The notes below the pieces were generated by a model. It searched no databases, was not told where the DNA came from, and saw only the letters and a program-made list of their open reading frames with translations. Positions 27,187 to 37,763 of a DNA stretch of 64,000 nt are shown piece by piece. Position numbers and translations under genes: made by a program. This DNA is from Brevundimonas sp. M20 (lineage in GTDB: Bacteria; Pseudomonadota; Alphaproteobacteria; Caulobacterales; Caulobacteraceae): the NCBI RefSeq assembly GCF_006547065.1, contig NZ_CP041243.1:2743001-2807000 (forward strand). Reading direction: 5' to 3'. How positions within the stretch are numbered: the stretch's first letter is position 1; every line of letters begins with the position of its first letter.

Positions 27187-28314
27187 GTGAAAATCGCTAT
27201 CCTTGCGGGCACCCGCCCGGAAGTCGTCAAAATGGCGCCGGTGCGCGCGGCGCTGGCCGCCACGCCGGGGCTGGAGCCGGTGTGGATCTCCACCGAGCAG
27301 CAGGGCGCGCTGAACGCCCAGGCGCTGGAGACCTTCGGCATCACGCCGGACATCCGGCTGGACCCGCCGTCGCCGGAGCGGACGCTGGGCGGGCGCTTCG
27401 CCCAGATCATGGACCGGCTGGACGACGTGCTGGGCCGACTGGCGCCGCAGCTGGTGCTGGTCCAGGGCGACACCTCGACGACGGCGGCGGGTGCGATGGC
27501 GGGCTTCGCCCGGCGCATTCCGATCGGCCACGTCGAGGCCGGCCTGCGCACCTTCGATCTGGATCAGCCCTTCCCCGAGGAAGGCTGGCGCTGCGTTGTC
27601 GGCCAGCTGGCGGACCTGCATTTCGCCCCGACCGAGGCCGCGGTCCGGAACCTGCTGCGCGGGGGCGTGTCCCAGCACCGCATCCATATGACCGGAAACA
27701 CCGGGATCGACGCCGTCCGGCTGTCGGGCGCCCGTGTGAGCCCGGTTCCGCTGACCGACGGCCGCCGGCTGGTGCTGGTGACCGTGCACCGGCGCGAGAA
27801 CTGGGGTCCCGAATTGGAACAGGTGTTGGCCGCGCTGATCCTGCTGCGGGACAGGGTGTCCGATATCGAGATCGTTTTCGCCGCCCACGCCAACCCCGCG
27901 CTGCGCGGTCGCGTGGACGCCGCGCTGAAGGATAAGGACCGCATCCGCATCGTCGAGCCGCTGGACTACCTCGGCTTCCTGTCGCACCTGAAGAGCGCGA
28001 CCCTGGTGCTGTCGGACTCGGGCGGCGTGCAGGAGGAAGGGCCGGTGCTGGGCGTGCCGGTGCTGGTGCTGCGCGAGACCACCGAACGGGCCGAGGCCGT
28101 CGAGGCCGGGGTCGCCCGCCTGATCGGCACACGCACCGAAGACGTGGTCGAGGCCGCGACGCAGCTGCTGACAGACGAGCCGGAGCGGATGCAGATGGTG
28201 CGCGCCGTCAGCCCGTTCGGCGACGGCTTCGCGGCCGGTCGCATCGCCGACGTCATCTCCGGCTGGAGCCCCGCCAAGCCGCTGGGCGGCGAACAGATCC
28301 GGGCGGCCGTCTGA
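27187..28314 (+). CDS. wecB: UDP-N-acetylglucosamine 2-epimerase (non-hydrolysing)
   Basis: A 375-residue enzyme of the GT-B fold that converts UDP-GlcNAc to UDP-ManNAc. It has GTRPEVVKMAPV, HVEAGLRTFDLDQPFPEE, the TGNTGIDAV segment, VHRRENWG and the UDP-binding DSGGVQEEGPVLGVPVLVLRETTERAE region. The GTG at 27187 gives the usual start (MKIAILAGTRPE); a TTG at 27160 would add nine residues. It is 3 bp before nfrB, so the three genes form one operon. In enterobacteria the same enzyme (also named nfrC) supplies ManNAc for the NGR polysaccharide. Confidence 0.95.
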   Translation: MKIAILAGTRPEVVKMAPVRAALAATPGLEPVWISTEQQGALNAQALETFGITPDIRLDPPSPERTLGGRFAQIMDRLDDVLGRLAPQLVLVQGDTSTTAAGAMAGFARRIPIGHVEAGLRTFDLDQPFPEEGWRCVVGQLADLHFAPTEAAVRNLLRGGVSQHRIHMTGNTGIDAVRLSGARVSPVPLTDGRRLVLVTVHRRENWGPELEQVLAALILLRDRVSDIEIVFAAHANPALRGRVDAALKDKDRIRIVEPLDYLGFLSHLKSATLVLSDSGGVQEEGPVLGVPVLVLRETTERAEAVEAGVARLIGTRTEDVVEAATQLLTDEPERMQMVRAVSPFGDGFAAGRIADVISGWSPAKPLGGEQIRAAV

Positions 28315-28317
28315 GAC

Positions 28318-30618
28318 ATGTCCGCCACCATGGCCATCACCCTCGGGGCCTGGCTGACCACCCTGTCGGCGCACCTGCCGACGGGCGCGGACCTGTACGC
28401 CTTCGTGCTGGGCTACTGGGAGGTGCTGCGCTGGGCGGTGATGATCTCGGCCGTGCTGATCCTGATCAGCTCGCTGGACGACCTGTTCATCGACCTGGCC
28501 TACTGGTGGGGGCTGCTGGTGCGGTTCTGCACCTTCTGGGACCGGCCCGCGCCGCAACGCCTGCTGGAGCGCGAACCCGAGAAGCTGATCGCCATCATGG
28601 TGCCCGCCTGGCAGGAGTCAGACGTCATCGCCAGCATGGTGGCCAACACCAACAACACCTTCGACTACAGCCGCTACCACATCTTCGTGGGCGTCTATGC
28701 GAACGACGCGGACACCCGGCGCGAGGTCGAGAAGGTGCGCCAGCGCTTTCCCAATGTGCACCGCGCCGAGGTGCCGCATGACGGCCCGACGTCCAAGGCC
28801 GACTGCCTGAACTGGATCATCCAGAACATCCTTCTGTACGAGGAGAAGACCGGGCAGACGTTCGGCGCCTTCCTGATGCACGACGCCGAGGACGTGGTGC
28901 ATCCGTTCGGGCTGAAGACGGTCAACTGGTTCGTCGATGAGGCGGCCATGATCCAGATGCCGGTCCTGTCGATGGACCGCAAATGGACCAGTCTCGTCGC
29001 CTGCCACTACATGGACGAGTTCGCCGAGTTCCACACCAAGGACCTGCCGGTGCGCTCGGCGTTGGCCCGGATGACGCCGTCGGCGGGGGTGGCCACGGCC
29101 TTCCACCGCAAGGCCATGATGGCGCTGGTCGAGGAGAAGGACGGCCAGCCGTTCAACACCGACAGCCTGACCGAGGACTATGACGTCGCCCACCGCCTGA
29201 GCGCGCTCGGCTATCCGTCGCAGTTCGTGCGCTATCACGCCCGCGTGCCGCGCCAGAGGAAGGCGTGGCTCCGCAAGGGGATGGTCGACATCAAGCGCCG
29301 CGAGCTGGTGGCGACCAGGGAGTTTTTCCCGCACAAATTCGCCTACAGCGTCCGGCAGAAGGCGCGCTGGACCCTGGGCATCTCGATCATGGGCTGGGCG
29401 CAGCTGGGCTGGTTCGGCGGGCTGGTGAACCGCTACTACCTGTTCCGCGACCGCAAGGCGCTGTTCACCGCCCCGGTGGGGATCTTCGGCTATGTGATCG
29501 TGGTCCAGCTGCTGGGCCTTCTGCTGGTTGAGATGATCTGGCCCGAGGCGGTGAACCTGCCGCCGGTGATCGACCGCCACTGGGTCTGGGTGGTCGTGAC
29601 GATCAACTTCCTGTTCCTGGTCAACCGCATCCTGCACCGCGCCTGGTTCACGGGGATCAATCACGGTCTGAAGCATGTGCCGCTGACGCCGATCCGGATC
29701 GTGACCTCGAACCTGATCTCGTTCGGCGCCTTCTGGCGGGCGTCGCGCCAGTGGCTGAGCCATCTGATGACCGGCCGCCCGATCGCCTGGGACAAGACAC
29801 AGCACGCCTATCCGTCGCTGTCGGAGCTGCAGCAGGGCTCGGGCCGTCTTGGGGATACGCTGCGGTTCTGGAACCACGTCAGCGAGGCCGATCTGACCCG
29901 CGCGCTGGAGGCGCAGAAGGACGGCTATCGTCCGCTGGGCCTGTTGCTGCTCGATCTGGCGGCGGTGGACGACGATCATCTGGCCGAGGCCTTCGCCGAG
30001 CGCGGCGAGACATACGCCTCGATCTTCGATCCGTTCAAGATCGACCGGGATGTGCTGGCCCTGCTGACGCCGCAAGAGGCCGCGCGCTACGGCGCGGTGC
30101 CGCTGCGCCGGAACGGGACCGGGCTGGACGTGGCGCTGGCCGAGCCCCTGCCCGCCGACCAGCGGACGGCGCTGGAGCGGCGCTTCGGCCTGCAGGGCGT
30201 GCGCAGCGTCCGCTTCCTGTTCGCGCCGCTGAGCGACATCGCCTTCGCGATCCGGTTCGCCTGGGGCGAGGATCCCTTCTCCGGCGTGCGCGCACAGCTG
30301 GCGCGGATGCGGGCGGCGGGCCATCTGGACGCCTCGCGCGAAGCCATGCTGTGGCGCTCGGTGCGGGCCGGCTATGCGCGGCTGGGCGACATCCTGATCC
30401 GTCAGGGCCGCATCAGCCACGCCGACCTGCAAACGGCGCTGGCCGCGTCGCGCGCCGACGGCCGCTCGCTGGGCGAGACCCTGACGCGGCTGAACATGGT
30501 GTCGGCCGCCGACATCGAGGCGGCGCTGCAGGACCAGCGCAGCGCCCGCTGGCTGAACGAACATCTGGCCGAGGCGCTGAAGAGCGCGCCGGTCGATCCC
30601 CGTCATGAACCCGTCTGA
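28318..30618 (+). CDS. nfrB: NfrB-like c-di-GMP-regulated family 2 glycosyltransferase
   Basis: A 766-residue inner-membrane protein. Two N-terminal helices (about 40-65) precede a GT2 domain with DxD-type DAED at 189-192, TED at 285-287 and the RQKARW motif at 346-351. Two further helices lie at about 385-405 and 425-445. The C-terminal half carries MshEN-type signatures: RLGDTL at 510 with LTRALEAQ after it, and a second at 688 (RLGDIL, LQTALAA, then SLGETL and IEAALQDQ). In E. coli NfrB this domain binds c-di-GMP and switches on polysaccharide synthesis. Here two such motif pairs are present. It overlaps nfrA by 14 bp. Confidence 0.88.
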   Translation: MSATMAITLGAWLTTLSAHLPTGADLYAFVLGYWEVLRWAVMISAVLILISSLDDLFIDLAYWWGLLVRFCTFWDRPAPQRLLEREPEKLIAIMVPAWQESDVIASMVANTNNTFDYSRYHIFVGVYANDADTRREVEKVRQRFPNVHRAEVPHDGPTSKADCLNWIIQNILLYEEKTGQTFGAFLMHDAEDVVHPFGLKTVNWFVDEAAMIQMPVLSMDRKWTSLVACHYMDEFAEFHTKDLPVRSALARMTPSAGVATAFHRKAMMALVEEKDGQPFNTDSLTEDYDVAHRLSALGYPSQFVRYHARVPRQRKAWLRKGMVDIKRRELVATREFFPHKFAYSVRQKARWTLGISIMGWAQLGWFGGLVNRYYLFRDRKALFTAPVGIFGYVIVVQLLGLLLVEMIWPEAVNLPPVIDRHWVWVVVTINFLFLVNRILHRAWFTGINHGLKHVPLTPIRIVTSNLISFGAFWRASRQWLSHLMTGRPIAWDKTQHAYPSLSELQQGSGRLGDTLRFWNHVSEADLTRALEAQKDGYRPLGLLLLDLAAVDDDHLAEAFAERGETYASIFDPFKIDRDVLALLTPQEAARYGAVPLRRNGTGLDVALAEPLPADQRTALERRFGLQGVRSVRFLFAPLSDIAFAIRFAWGEDPFSGVRAQLARMRAAGHLDASREAMLWRSVRAGYARLGDILIRQGRISHADLQTALAASRADGRSLGETLTRLNMVSAADIEAALQDQRSARWLNEHLAEALKSAPVDPRHEPV

Positions 30619-32119
30619 CCGCCGAGGCTTCGCCGTGAACCGCTCGCTCCTTCTCGCCTCCGTCGCCCTGGCCGCCTGCGGCGCCGCCGTGATGACGCCC
30701 GCCGTCGTTCAGGCCCAGACCGTGGCCGCTTCCGACAGCGGATACGCCGACGCCACCGCCGCCTATGCCGCGATGAGCGCGGGCCGCCCCGTCGATGCGG
30801 TCGCCCCGGCCCGTCGCGCGGTGGACGCCTCGCCCGAAAATCTGGAGTGGCGACTGCTGCTGGCCGACGCCCTGACCGGATCAGGCGATCAGGCCGGCGC
30901 GCTGGCCGCCCTGCAACCGGTGGCCGGCAGCTGGGACCATCGCGTCCAGAGCCGTCGCGCCGAGGCCGCGCGCCAGACCGGCGACCTGCAACAGGCGGCC
31001 GAGGCCTATGGGCTGGCCGCGCCGCTGGCCCCGACCGCCGAGAGCCGGGCCTATCTGGCCCGGGCGCGGGCGCAGGCGCTGGTGCAACTGGGTCGGACGG
31101 GCGAGGCGCGGACAGCTCTGCGCGAGGCCCACGCCTCGGGCGTGCTGCCGGGCGATGCGCCGCTGGACTTCGCCTATGCCGCCGTGGGCGCGCGCGACGA
31201 CCGGCTGGCGGTGCAGGCCTTCGCCGCCGCCGACCGCGCCGAGCCGCTGAAGGGCGCGCAGGCGCTGGACGCCGCCTATGCCGCCCGCCGCGCCGGACAG
31301 GACGCGGAAGCGATCACCTGGCTGGAACAGGGCGCGCGCACCCTGCCCGCCGAAGACCTGACCCCGCAGCGCCGCCACGAGATCGGTCGCGAACTGCAGA
31401 CGCTGGAGGACCGCTGGGGCGGCACGGCCACCGTTTCGACCGGCCCGGCGGACAGCACCACGACCCTGCTGAACAACGGCGGGGATCAGGTGACGCAGGT
31501 CGGCGGCGAGGTCTGGGCCCGCGTCGGCGGCGACAACAACGGGCGCCCGGTCCAGGTCTTCGCCCGCGCCTGGCAGACGCTGGACGCCGACACCGGCCCG
31601 ACCGGCGGCGACACCACGCAGGGGTGGGTCGGCGTGCGCTGGAAGCCCTTCACCGAAACCAATCTGTCGCTCGAAGCCAGCCGCCTGATCGCCCTCGGCG
31701 ACGCGGCGCGGGACGACACCATGCTGCGCGCCGCCTGGTCGGCGGATGTGGGCGGCGACCTGCGCTACGACCGCGACAGCTGGCCCTCGGCCCATGTCTA
31801 TGTCGACGCCGCCCGCCTGATCGAGGACGAGCAGACCTATGTGGTGGCCGACGCCAACATCGGCTGGACCTGGGTCGCGAGCGAAAGCCGCCGGGACACG
31901 GTGACGGCGGGCGTGGGCGTCAGGGCCGACTACGACAGCCTGCGCGCCGAGGAGTGGGCGGTTGCAGCGGGCCCCCGCGTCGCCTGGCGCCACTGGATGG
32001 GCGGCGACGACCTGCGCGCGCCGGGGCGGTATCTGGATGTATCGCTGGGGTATTATGTCCCGATCGGCGACGGGCCGCGGGACGAGGGGGTGGTGGCGGC
32101 GGTGACGGTGGGGTTCTAG
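30605..32119 (+). CDS. nfrA: NfrA-like outer-membrane polysaccharide export and phage receptor protein
   Basis: A 504-residue protein with a signal peptide (LLLASVALAACGAAVMTPAVVQA), a tetratricopeptide-like region (about 45-270, for example AALQPVAGSWDHRVQSRRAEA) and a C-terminal beta-rich NfrA domain ending in VTVGF, as outer-membrane barrels do. E. coli NfrA exports NGR and is the phage N4 receptor. This protein is about half its usual length, chiefly in the TPR part. The ATG at 30605 overlaps nfrB; a GTG at 30635 would give a cleaner signal peptide. Confidence 0.8.
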   Translation: MNPSDRRGFAVNRSLLLASVALAACGAAVMTPAVVQAQTVAASDSGYADATAAYAAMSAGRPVDAVAPARRAVDASPENLEWRLLLADALTGSGDQAGALAALQPVAGSWDHRVQSRRAEAARQTGDLQQAAEAYGLAAPLAPTAESRAYLARARAQALVQLGRTGEARTALREAHASGVLPGDAPLDFAYAAVGARDDRLAVQAFAAADRAEPLKGAQALDAAYAARRAGQDAEAITWLEQGARTLPAEDLTPQRRHEIGRELQTLEDRWGGTATVSTGPADSTTTLLNNGGDQVTQVGGEVWARVGGDNNGRPVQVFARAWQTLDADTGPTGGDTTQGWVGVRWKPFTETNLSLEASRLIALGDAARDDTMLRAAWSADVGGDLRYDRDSWPSAHVYVDAARLIEDEQTYVVADANIGWTWVASESRRDTVTAGVGVRADYDSLRAEEWAVAAGPRVAWRHWMGGDDLRAPGRYLDVSLGYYVPIGDGPRDEGVVAAVTVGF

Positions 32120-32128
32120 ACTGATCCC

Positions 32129-32527
32129 ATGAAGCCTCTGGACAACCGAACCACCGATGCGATGTCAAAGGTTCGGCAGGCGAAAACCAAGCCTGAAGAG
32201 ACCGTCGCCAAAGCGCTCAGGGAGATCGGCGCCTCCTACCGCAGGAATGTTCGCGCACTGCCCGGCACGCCAGACTTTGCAAACCAGTCAAATGGCTGGG
32301 TTGTGCAGGTCCACGGCTGCTTCTGGCATCAGCATGATTGCAAACGCGGAACCATGCCCAGCCACAACCAAGCGGAATGGCGCGCAAAGTTCGAGCGGAA
32401 CAAGGCGCGGGATGCAGAAGCCGAGAGGGCTTTATCGTCTCTCGGCCTGCGAGTTCTCACCGTATGGGAGTGTGAGACCAAAACCCCATCGGAGCTCAAA
32501 GAGCGGTTGAAAACCCATTTGGGGTAG
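32129..32527 (+). CDS. vsr: very short patch repair endonuclease Vsr
   Basis: A 132-residue Vsr endonuclease that nicks T:G mismatches left by deamination of 5-methylcytosine. It shows MSKVRQAKTKPEETVAKALR, the catalytic Asp in ALPGTPDF, the HGCFWHQHDC metal-site region and the C-terminal VLTVWECE strand. It starts 10 bp after nfrA in the same direction and 100 bp before a C5 methyltransferase, its expected partner. The lower GC content from here to 34595 contrasts with nfrA and lepA. Confidence 0.93.
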   Translation: MKPLDNRTTDAMSKVRQAKTKPEETVAKALREIGASYRRNVRALPGTPDFANQSNGWVVQVHGCFWHQHDCKRGTMPSHNQAEWRAKFERNKARDAEAERALSSLGLRVLTVWECETKTPSELKERLKTHLG

Positions 32528-32626
32528 GTAACGCGCCTTTCACCCCCAATCTGTAGATGGCAGAGTGTTGACACTGCAATTTTGTTCCTGCTTTGTTTCC
32601 GCATTCCTCGTCTGCGAGCCGCTCCG

Positions 32627-33694
32627 ATGACCCTGCGCCTAATCGATCTGTTCAGCGGCGCCGGAGGCATGAGCCTCGGCTTCTCTGACAAGCGCTTTTG
32701 CGGTGGCTTTGAGACCGTTCTGGCCATCGACAACGACAAGGCCGCCATCAAGACGCACGGGTTGAATTTCCCGGGTCGCTCGGTTCAGGCGAACATCGAG
32801 GAATGGCTTCTAAACAACGAAGTACCCCAGGCCGACGTCGTCATCGGCGGCCCTCCTTGTCAGGGCTTCAGCCTGCTGAACAAGAAACGGGATGGAGACG
32901 CCCGACGCGCATTGTGGGAACCCTTCATTGAGATTGCCGAGCGCTCGGGTGCTCGCGTGTTCGTCATGGAGAACGTGGCCGAACTCTATCGGTCGCCGGA
33001 ACGCCAACTGATCGAGGCCAAGGCGGCCCAGCACGGCTTCCAGACTCATGCGGTGATCGTGAACGCAGCCGATTACGGCGCACCGCAAACCCGCAAGCGA
33101 ACGATCATCCTCGGCTGGCGTGAGGCTCACAATCTGCCGAGCTTCCCGCCGCTCCCCTCGCACGCTGATCCGAAGCTGAAGAGCAACCTGCCGCGGTGGC
33201 GCACAGTGCGCGATGTGATCGCCGATCTGCCAGTTGAGGCTATCGGAACCGAAATCGGGTCGCGCCCGACGCTGAACCTGCATTTCGGCCGCACGCCTAC
33301 GGCGAAGAGCCTGGAGCGCTACGCAGCCGTTCCCCCGGGCGGCAACCGGTTCGATCTTCTGGCCAATCGCCCCGACATCACCCCCGACTGCTGGGTGCGC
33401 AAGACCAGCGGCGGCACCGACCTGTTCGGCCGCCTCTGGTGGGATCGTCCCTCGGTGACGATCCGGACGGAATTCTACAAGCCGGAGAAGGGCCGCTATC
33501 TGCATCCGGAAGCCGACCGCCCGATCACCCACCGGGAAGCCGCCCGGCTGATGGGCTTCCCGGATGACTTCAAATTCTACGGGACGAAGGTCGAAGTGGC
33601 GCGCCAGATCGGGAACGCGGTACCGCCGCATCTGGCGGGAGCACTGGCGAAGGTCGTGCGAGAAATTCTGGTTGAGCGGCAACTCGCCGCGTAG
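32627..33694 (+). CDS. DNA (cytosine-5) methyltransferase
   Basis: A 355-residue C5 methyltransferase. Motif I is IDLFSGAGGMSLGF, motif IV GGPPCQGFS (catalytic Cys78), motif VI MENV and motif VIII QTRKR. After a target-recognition region come RPSVTIRTEFYKPEKG and motif X with REAARLMGFPDDF and RQIGNAVPP. It modifies the same site as the adjacent endonuclease to protect the host. The ATG at 32627 begins MTLRLIDLF. Sequence specificity cannot be read directly; a NaeI-type site is suggested by its neighbour. Confidence 0.95.
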   Translation: MTLRLIDLFSGAGGMSLGFSDKRFCGGFETVLAIDNDKAAIKTHGLNFPGRSVQANIEEWLLNNEVPQADVVIGGPPCQGFSLLNKKRDGDARRALWEPFIEIAERSGARVFVMENVAELYRSPERQLIEAKAAQHGFQTHAVIVNAADYGAPQTRKRTIILGWREAHNLPSFPPLPSHADPKLKSNLPRWRTVRDVIADLPVEAIGTEIGSRPTLNLHFGRTPTAKSLERYAAVPPGGNRFDLLANRPDITPDCWVRKTSGGTDLFGRLWWDRPSVTIRTEFYKPEKGRYLHPEADRPITHREAARLMGFPDDFKFYGTKVEVARQIGNAVPPHLAGALAKVVREILVERQLAA

Positions 33695-33716
33695 TTAACC
33701 CGACGACAACGACGCA

Positions 33717-34595
33717 ATGCAACGTTGCGGTATGCCGCAACGCGATTTCCCTAACGATCAAGCGCTTTTGGCGTATCTCGCGAAGAGTCTTCAGACGTCC
33801 GTCAGCGATCTTGATGGTATTGTCGGCGCGACCGCCCAGTTAATCCGGCGGGCCATCGACGAAGTGATCGACGCCCCCAGGACCAAACGGCTCGTCCTCT
33901 CGCAATGCGAGAAGACCGAGAAAACCTATCTTGGAACCAAGGTGGAAATCTTGTTCCGAGAAGCCATCAGGCAGCCGAAGGGCGAGTTTCTCGATCTCAA
34001 TCTCGGCGGCGTCGACACAGACATCAAACACTCCATCGGCACTGCTTGGATGATTCCTCGCGAGGCTGTCGGCAAGCCCTGCGTCCTGATCTCCGAAAAC
34101 GAGACAACTGCTCGCTTCAATTTGGGCGTCATTGTCTGTCGGCCCGCGAACCTCACCGCAGGCGGCAACCGTGATCAAAAGCTTCAGATCTCGGCCTTCG
34201 GCCGTGAGCAAGCATTGTGGCTAGCGAAAGATCAGCCGTATCCCCGCAACATCTGGCAAGGGTTCGATCAGGCACACCTTAGTAGGATCGTCACCCATCG
34301 CGGCGGCGCGGCAAGGGTGGCCGAACTATTTCGTCATCTGCAGCGCACGCCGATCCCTCGCAGCGCTATTTCGGCGATCGCCGCACAACTCGATCCCCTC
34401 AAACGTGTGAGAGCGAATGGAGGGGCACGCGACATTCTCCGCCTGGAAGGAATCGCCATTCTGTGGGGACAGAAAGACAGACCCCTGATCACTGCGCTCG
34501 GACTGCCTCAAATCTTGTCCGACGAGTTCATCAGCCTCTCGGCACACACACCAGGCGAAGCGTCATTGCTGCGAGCAGCCGGTCATCTCGACTAG
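33717..34595 (+). CDS. NaeI-family type II restriction endonuclease
   Basis: A 292-residue protein resembling NaeI. The N-terminal endonuclease domain has acidic and basic residues in the NaeI arrangement: E90, D93, D102 and K104 in a VDTDIKHS motif followed by GTAWMIPREAVGKPC. The rest (about 170-292) would be the DNA-binding effector domain with which NaeI holds a second site. NaeI cuts GCCGGC as a type IIE enzyme; conservation of that specificity is inference. An ATG at 33732 is an equal start candidate. It ends 15 bp before lepA. Confidence 0.85.
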   Translation: MQRCGMPQRDFPNDQALLAYLAKSLQTSVSDLDGIVGATAQLIRRAIDEVIDAPRTKRLVLSQCEKTEKTYLGTKVEILFREAIRQPKGEFLDLNLGGVDTDIKHSIGTAWMIPREAVGKPCVLISENETTARFNLGVIVCRPANLTAGGNRDQKLQISAFGREQALWLAKDQPYPRNIWQGFDQAHLSRIVTHRGGAARVAELFRHLQRTPIPRSAISAIAAQLDPLKRVRANGGARDILRLEGIAILWGQKDRPLITALGLPQILSDEFISLSAHTPGEASLLRAAGHLD

Positions 34596-34610
34596 AGGGG
34601 CCCCTAGCCC

Positions 34611-36419
<1,809 letters not shown>

Positions 36420-36645
36420 GGTCCGGCGCGCCTAGCACGGCAGGCGGAAAAGCGCCAACGGAACGGCGAAATGAACCGTCTCCGCCACTGATTTTGTTGC
36501 GGATTACGAACTTGTAAGGCGACGCTTTGTCAGTTTGCGGCGGGTCCGGGAAACGGTATTCAACGGCGGATGACAACCGGACGCCCGAACGGGCGTTGTT
36601 TCGCTGGATCGCGCCCCTCCCGCGCGATCGCCAAGGGGATGCCAA

Positions 36646-37761
36646 GTGTCGATCAAGTTTCAAGGCCGTCGGGCCGTCGCCGCTGCGCTGCTGACCGCCG
36701 CCCTGGTGGTCTCCGCCTGCGAGAAGAAGGAAGAGCCCGCGCCGCCGTCACGTCAGACCGTGACCGCCGCCACGGTGACGCAGGTCGCCCTGCCCCGCGC
36801 CGTAACCGCGTCGGGCAGCGTCTCGGCCTGGGAAGAGGTGCCGGTCGGCGCCGAGACCGGCGGACTGGTGGCCACGGGCGTGTTCGTGGATGAAGGCAGC
36901 TGGGTCCGTCAGGGCCAGCCTCTGGTTCAACTGAATGACGCCCTGCTGCGCGCGCAGCTTCGCCAGCAGGAGGCCCAGGTGCAGACCGCCCGGGCCAACG
37001 CCGCCCGCGATGACGCCGCCCTGGCGCGTGCGCAGGAACTGAAGGAACGCGGCTTCCTGAGCCAGGCGTCGCTGGATACGGCCCTGGCGAACCAGCGCTC
37101 GTCGCAGGCCAATTTGGCGGCCGCTCTCGCCGCCCTGTCGGAGACCCGAACCCGTCTGGACCAGAGCGTGATCCGCGCGCCCGTGGCGGGCCGGATCATC
37201 AGCCGCAGCGTGACCCGCGGCCAGATCGTCGGCGCCGGGACGGAGCTGTTCCGCATGGTGCGGGACGGCCGGCTGGAGCTGGACGCCCAGGTGCCGGAGA
37301 CCGAACTGCCTCTGGTGGCCGCCGGCCAGACGGCGACCATCACCTCCGACCAGAGCGGAAGCACGACCGGGACGGTCCGCATCGTAACGCCGGAAGTCGA
37401 CCCGCAGACCCGTCTGGGTGTGGCGCGCATCACCCTGGCCCCGAATTCGGCGCTGAAGCCGGGGAATTTCGCCCGCGCCACCATCAGCGTCGGCGCCGCC
37501 CCGGCCCTGATCATCCCCGCCTCGGCCGTCGTCTTCCGGGAGGGCCGCGCGGGCGTCTATGTGATCGGCCAGAATGACGCGGTGCGCTTCACCCTGGTGC
37601 AGACCGGCGCGCGCAGCGGCGACAACGTCGCCATCACCGGCGGCCTGCAGGCCGGGCAGCGGGTGGTGGTTTCGGGCGCCGGCTTCCTCGGCGACGGTGA
37701 TCTGGTGACCATCGGACGTCCGACCCCGCCCCTGCCGACGGCCGGCCAGCAAGGGCGCTGA
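36646..37761 (+). CDS. RND efflux periplasmic adaptor lipoprotein
   Basis: A 371-residue membrane fusion protein with a signal peptide and lipobox VVSAC. A barrel-sandwich hybrid (about 50-190) holds an alpha-hairpin (LRQQEAQVQTARANAARDDA), then beta-barrel and membrane-proximal domains. It links an inner-membrane RND pump to an outer-membrane channel. The GTG at 36646 follows AAGGGG. It is 2 bp before the pump gene. No TolC-like channel gene lies in the window. Confidence 0.93.
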   Translation: MSIKFQGRRAVAAALLTAALVVSACEKKEEPAPPSRQTVTAATVTQVALPRAVTASGSVSAWEEVPVGAETGGLVATGVFVDEGSWVRQGQPLVQLNDALLRAQLRQQEAQVQTARANAARDDAALARAQELKERGFLSQASLDTALANQRSSQANLAAALAALSETRTRLDQSVIRAPVAGRIISRSVTRGQIVGAGTELFRMVRDGRLELDAQVPETELPLVAAGQTATITSDQSGSTTGTVRIVTPEVDPQTRLGVARITLAPNSALKPGNFARATISVGAAPALIIPASAVVFREGRAGVYVIGQNDAVRFTLVQTGARSGDNVAITGGLQAGQRVVVSGAGFLGDGDLVTIGRPTPPLPTAGQQGR

Positions 37762-37763
37762 GG

